Assembly (NCBI GenBank): GCA_964451365.1
Contig: CAYVIB010000070.1
Span: 1-7,243 of the forward strand
Origin: CAYVIB01 sp964451365
GTDB taxonomy: Bacteria > Pseudomonadota > Gammaproteobacteria > Pseudomonadales > Cellvibrionaceae
Direction of reading: 5' to 3'
DNA: 7,243 nt
Part shown: positions 5,917 to 7,243 of the stretch, piece by piece
How the letters are laid out: each line of letters starts with the position of its first letter
Position numbering within the stretch: position 1 is the stretch's first letter
The notes under the pieces: model-generated
The model's input: the letters and a program-made list of their open reading frames with translations, nothing else
Told to the model about the DNA's origin: nothing
The model's database searches: none
Program-made: the position numbers and the translations under genes

Positions 5917-6543
5917 ATGTTAACCACCGCCATCATCGCGTTCACCACGTTCTTCGCCACCGTCGGGCCGATAGACATTGCGGTGATGTACGCGGCGCTT
6001 ACAACCCGGGCAACCCCGCAGGCAAGGCGCACAATCGCGGTACGCGCCGTCTCTATTGCCACCGGCATACTGTTGACCTTCGCGCTGCTGGGCGAAACCA
6101 TCCTGTCCAGCCTCGGCATTTCCATCGCGGCGCTGAGAACGGCGGGCGGCATTTTGTTGTTATTGATCGGCATCGACATGGTATTCGCCCGCCAGTCCGG
6201 CGGAACATCCACCACCGATGATGAGAACCGGGAAGCGACGATGAAGGAGGATATCAGCGTTTTTCCCCTGGCAACCCCGCTTATCGCCGGTCCGGGCGCG
6301 ATGGGCGCCAGTATTCTATTAATGGCCGATGCCGACGGTTACGCGGAGAAAGGCATCGTTGTTTCCATGCTGTTGGCCGTTCTGCTTCTTACCTTTATCA
6401 CCTTCTCCGTAGCCGGCCAGATTCACAAGGTGCTGGGCGTTACGGGCCTGCATGTTATCGGCCGTGTGTTTGGTGTGTTACTGTCGGCCCTGGCGATGCA
6501 GTTTATCTTCGATGGCATGGGCCAGAGTGGAATTTTTTCCTGA
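5917..6543 (+). CDS. MarC family (UPF0056) integral membrane protein
   Basis: Inner-membrane protein of 208 residues, the usual MarC/YchE/YhgN length, with about six hydrophobic segments. Family landmarks are visible: an N-terminal FFATVGPIDIA in place of the common DPxG turn, RTAGGILLLLIGIDM (about 74-88), and the strongly conserved VFPLATPLIAGPGA (about 115-128) after a polar loop (SGGTSTTDDENREATMKED). Transport has been proposed for this family, but no substrate is agreed, and the early link of MarC to multiple antibiotic resistance was not upheld. The frame is open from 5779 inside the preceding gene. ATG 5917 is chosen because it gives the normal family N terminus and avoids overlap; CTGGA at 5906-5910 is a weak ribosome site. 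The gene follows the esterase-like gene by 22 bp and precedes the HAD gene by 34 bp. Which paralogue of the family it is cannot be decided here. Confidence 0.93.
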   Translation: MLTTAIIAFTTFFATVGPIDIAVMYAALTTRATPQARRTIAVRAVSIATGILLTFALLGETILSSLGISIAALRTAGGILLLLIGIDMVFARQSGGTSTTDDENREATMKEDISVFPLATPLIAGPGAMGASILLMADADGYAEKGIVVSMLLAVLLLTFITFSVAGQIHKVLGVTGLHVIGRVFGVLLSALAMQFIFDGMGQSGIFS

Positions 6544-6577
6544 TTGCGCTTTTCCTGATTGAGTAAGCCTGGTAGAA

Positions 6578-7210
6578 ATGAACCCGATGATTTCAAATAT
6601 AAAAGCTGTACTGTTTGATCTTGGCAATGTGCTGGTTGAACTCGATGGCCCGCCCATCAAACCTGAATGGCTGGATTCATCCGTGACGCCGGAGGAATCC
6701 TGGCGGCGTTGGAACAGCTCGCTGTTAGTGGAAGAATACGAAAAAGGCCGGATCAGCGCGCGGGAATTTATCGAGGGTATTATCCGGGAGCAGGGTATTC
6801 ACATCGACGCGGATTCGTTTGTCGAACATTATGTTCACTGGCCGAAAGCGCTGTTTCCCGGCGTGCTGGATTTACTTGCGGGCCTCCGCTCCAGGCTCAC
6901 AGTGGCCCTGTATTCCAACACCAGCGATCTTCACTGGCCGCGATTGATGGATGAAATGCAACTGGATGGCAAGTTCGACCACTATTTTGCCTCGTTCCAA
7001 ATAGGCATGTACAAACCGGACGTTGAATCGTTTGCATACGTTGCCGGTAAAATGGGGCTGGAGCCGTCGTCCATCCTGTTCCTGGATGACAATCCGGCGA
7101 ATGTCGCCGGCGCGCGGCACGCTGGCCTGGTGAGTGAACAGGTGAAAGGAATAGACCAGGTGAAAAATGCGTTGTCGCGATATGCGTTAATTAAAACCCG
7201 GAAAAAATAA
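6578..7210 (+). CDS. HAD-superfamily phosphatase, YihX-like (subfamily IA)
   Basis: Soluble protein of 210 residues with all four HAD motifs: motif I VLFDLGNVLV (nucleophile D14), motif II LYSNTS (S113), motif III lysine in GMYKPD (K146), and motif IV ILFLDDNPANV (D170, D171). Motif I has G-N where classical HAD phosphatases have D-x-T. This DLGNV form is typical of the YihX branch, which includes the E. coli alpha-D-glucose-1-phosphate phosphatase. A helical cap about 30-90 fits subfamily IA. It probably removes phosphate from a small metabolite in the cytoplasm; the substrate cannot be named. ATG 6578 follows GGTAGA at a short distance; a second ATG at 6587 is possible. It is the last gene of the plus-strand run. 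No clear hairpin-plus-T terminator is seen in the 33 bases that follow. Confidence 0.92.
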   Translation: MNPMISNIKAVLFDLGNVLVELDGPPIKPEWLDSSVTPEESWRRWNSSLLVEEYEKGRISAREFIEGIIREQGIHIDADSFVEHYVHWPKALFPGVLDLLAGLRSRLTVALYSNTSDLHWPRLMDEMQLDGKFDHYFASFQIGMYKPDVESFAYVAGKMGLEPSSILFLDDNPANVAGARHAGLVSEQVKGIDQVKNALSRYALIKTRKK

Positions 7211-7243
7211 GACCAAGAGAGACACTCACTATAACTTATGACT

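Noticed and set aside
5346..6215. Minus-strand open frame of 289 codons
   Set aside because: It lies opposite the hydrolase and MarC genes, both of which have clear family motifs on the plus strand.
7211..7243. Terminator after the HAD gene
   Set aside because: No stem followed by a T run in the 33 bases available.

Overview
The window (about 50% GC or slightly above, tightly packed) looks like chromosomal DNA from a Gram-negative proteobacterium, most likely a gammaproteobacterium. This rests on the NarK, MarC and YihX-type HAD proteins, a lipoprotein-style envelope operon and an apparent sigma-54 promoter class. The species cannot be named from the sequence alone.

Left part (1-4257): two long, nearly identical nitrate/nitrite transporter genes of the NarK/NasA (NNP) branch of the major facilitator superfamily lie in tandem on the minus strand (288-1757 and 2476-3948; about 50 differences in 490 residues, roughly 90% identity by hand count). 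The duplication also covers both flanks. The 3' flanks (about 42-287 and 2356-2475) and the whole upstream regions (about 1758-2015 and 3949-4257) can be aligned. The upstream regions share a 20/20 identical block that is a perfect match to the sigma-54 (-24/-12) consensus TGGCAYR-N4-TTGCW. About 130 bp further upstream, both have an NtrC-like TGGTGC element at the same distance (within 1 bp). I infer that both transporters are sigma-54 dependent, probably under nitrogen control and therefore serving nitrate assimilation.

Between the two units (about 2064-2366, minus strand) lies a decayed relic of the four-TM membrane gene found intact at 4270-5034. The relic is recognisable from two collinear blocks and carries in-frame stops. 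The 3' flank of the first transporter holds a cluster of GTAGGGG-type hairpin repeats (82-270). One eroded unit of the same repeat survives at the equivalent place behind the second transporter.

Right part (4270-7210): four plus-strand genes with 20-34 bp gaps form a probable operon divergent from the second narK. They are a DUF1461/Lit-like four-TM protein with the family's H..DV and LH...F...W motifs, an exported alpha/beta-hydrolase-like protein with a GFSGG nucleophile elbow, a MarC-family membrane protein, and a YihX-type HAD phosphatase. The first three act in or at the envelope; the HAD protein should be cytoplasmic. The pathway served by this operon cannot be read from the sequence.
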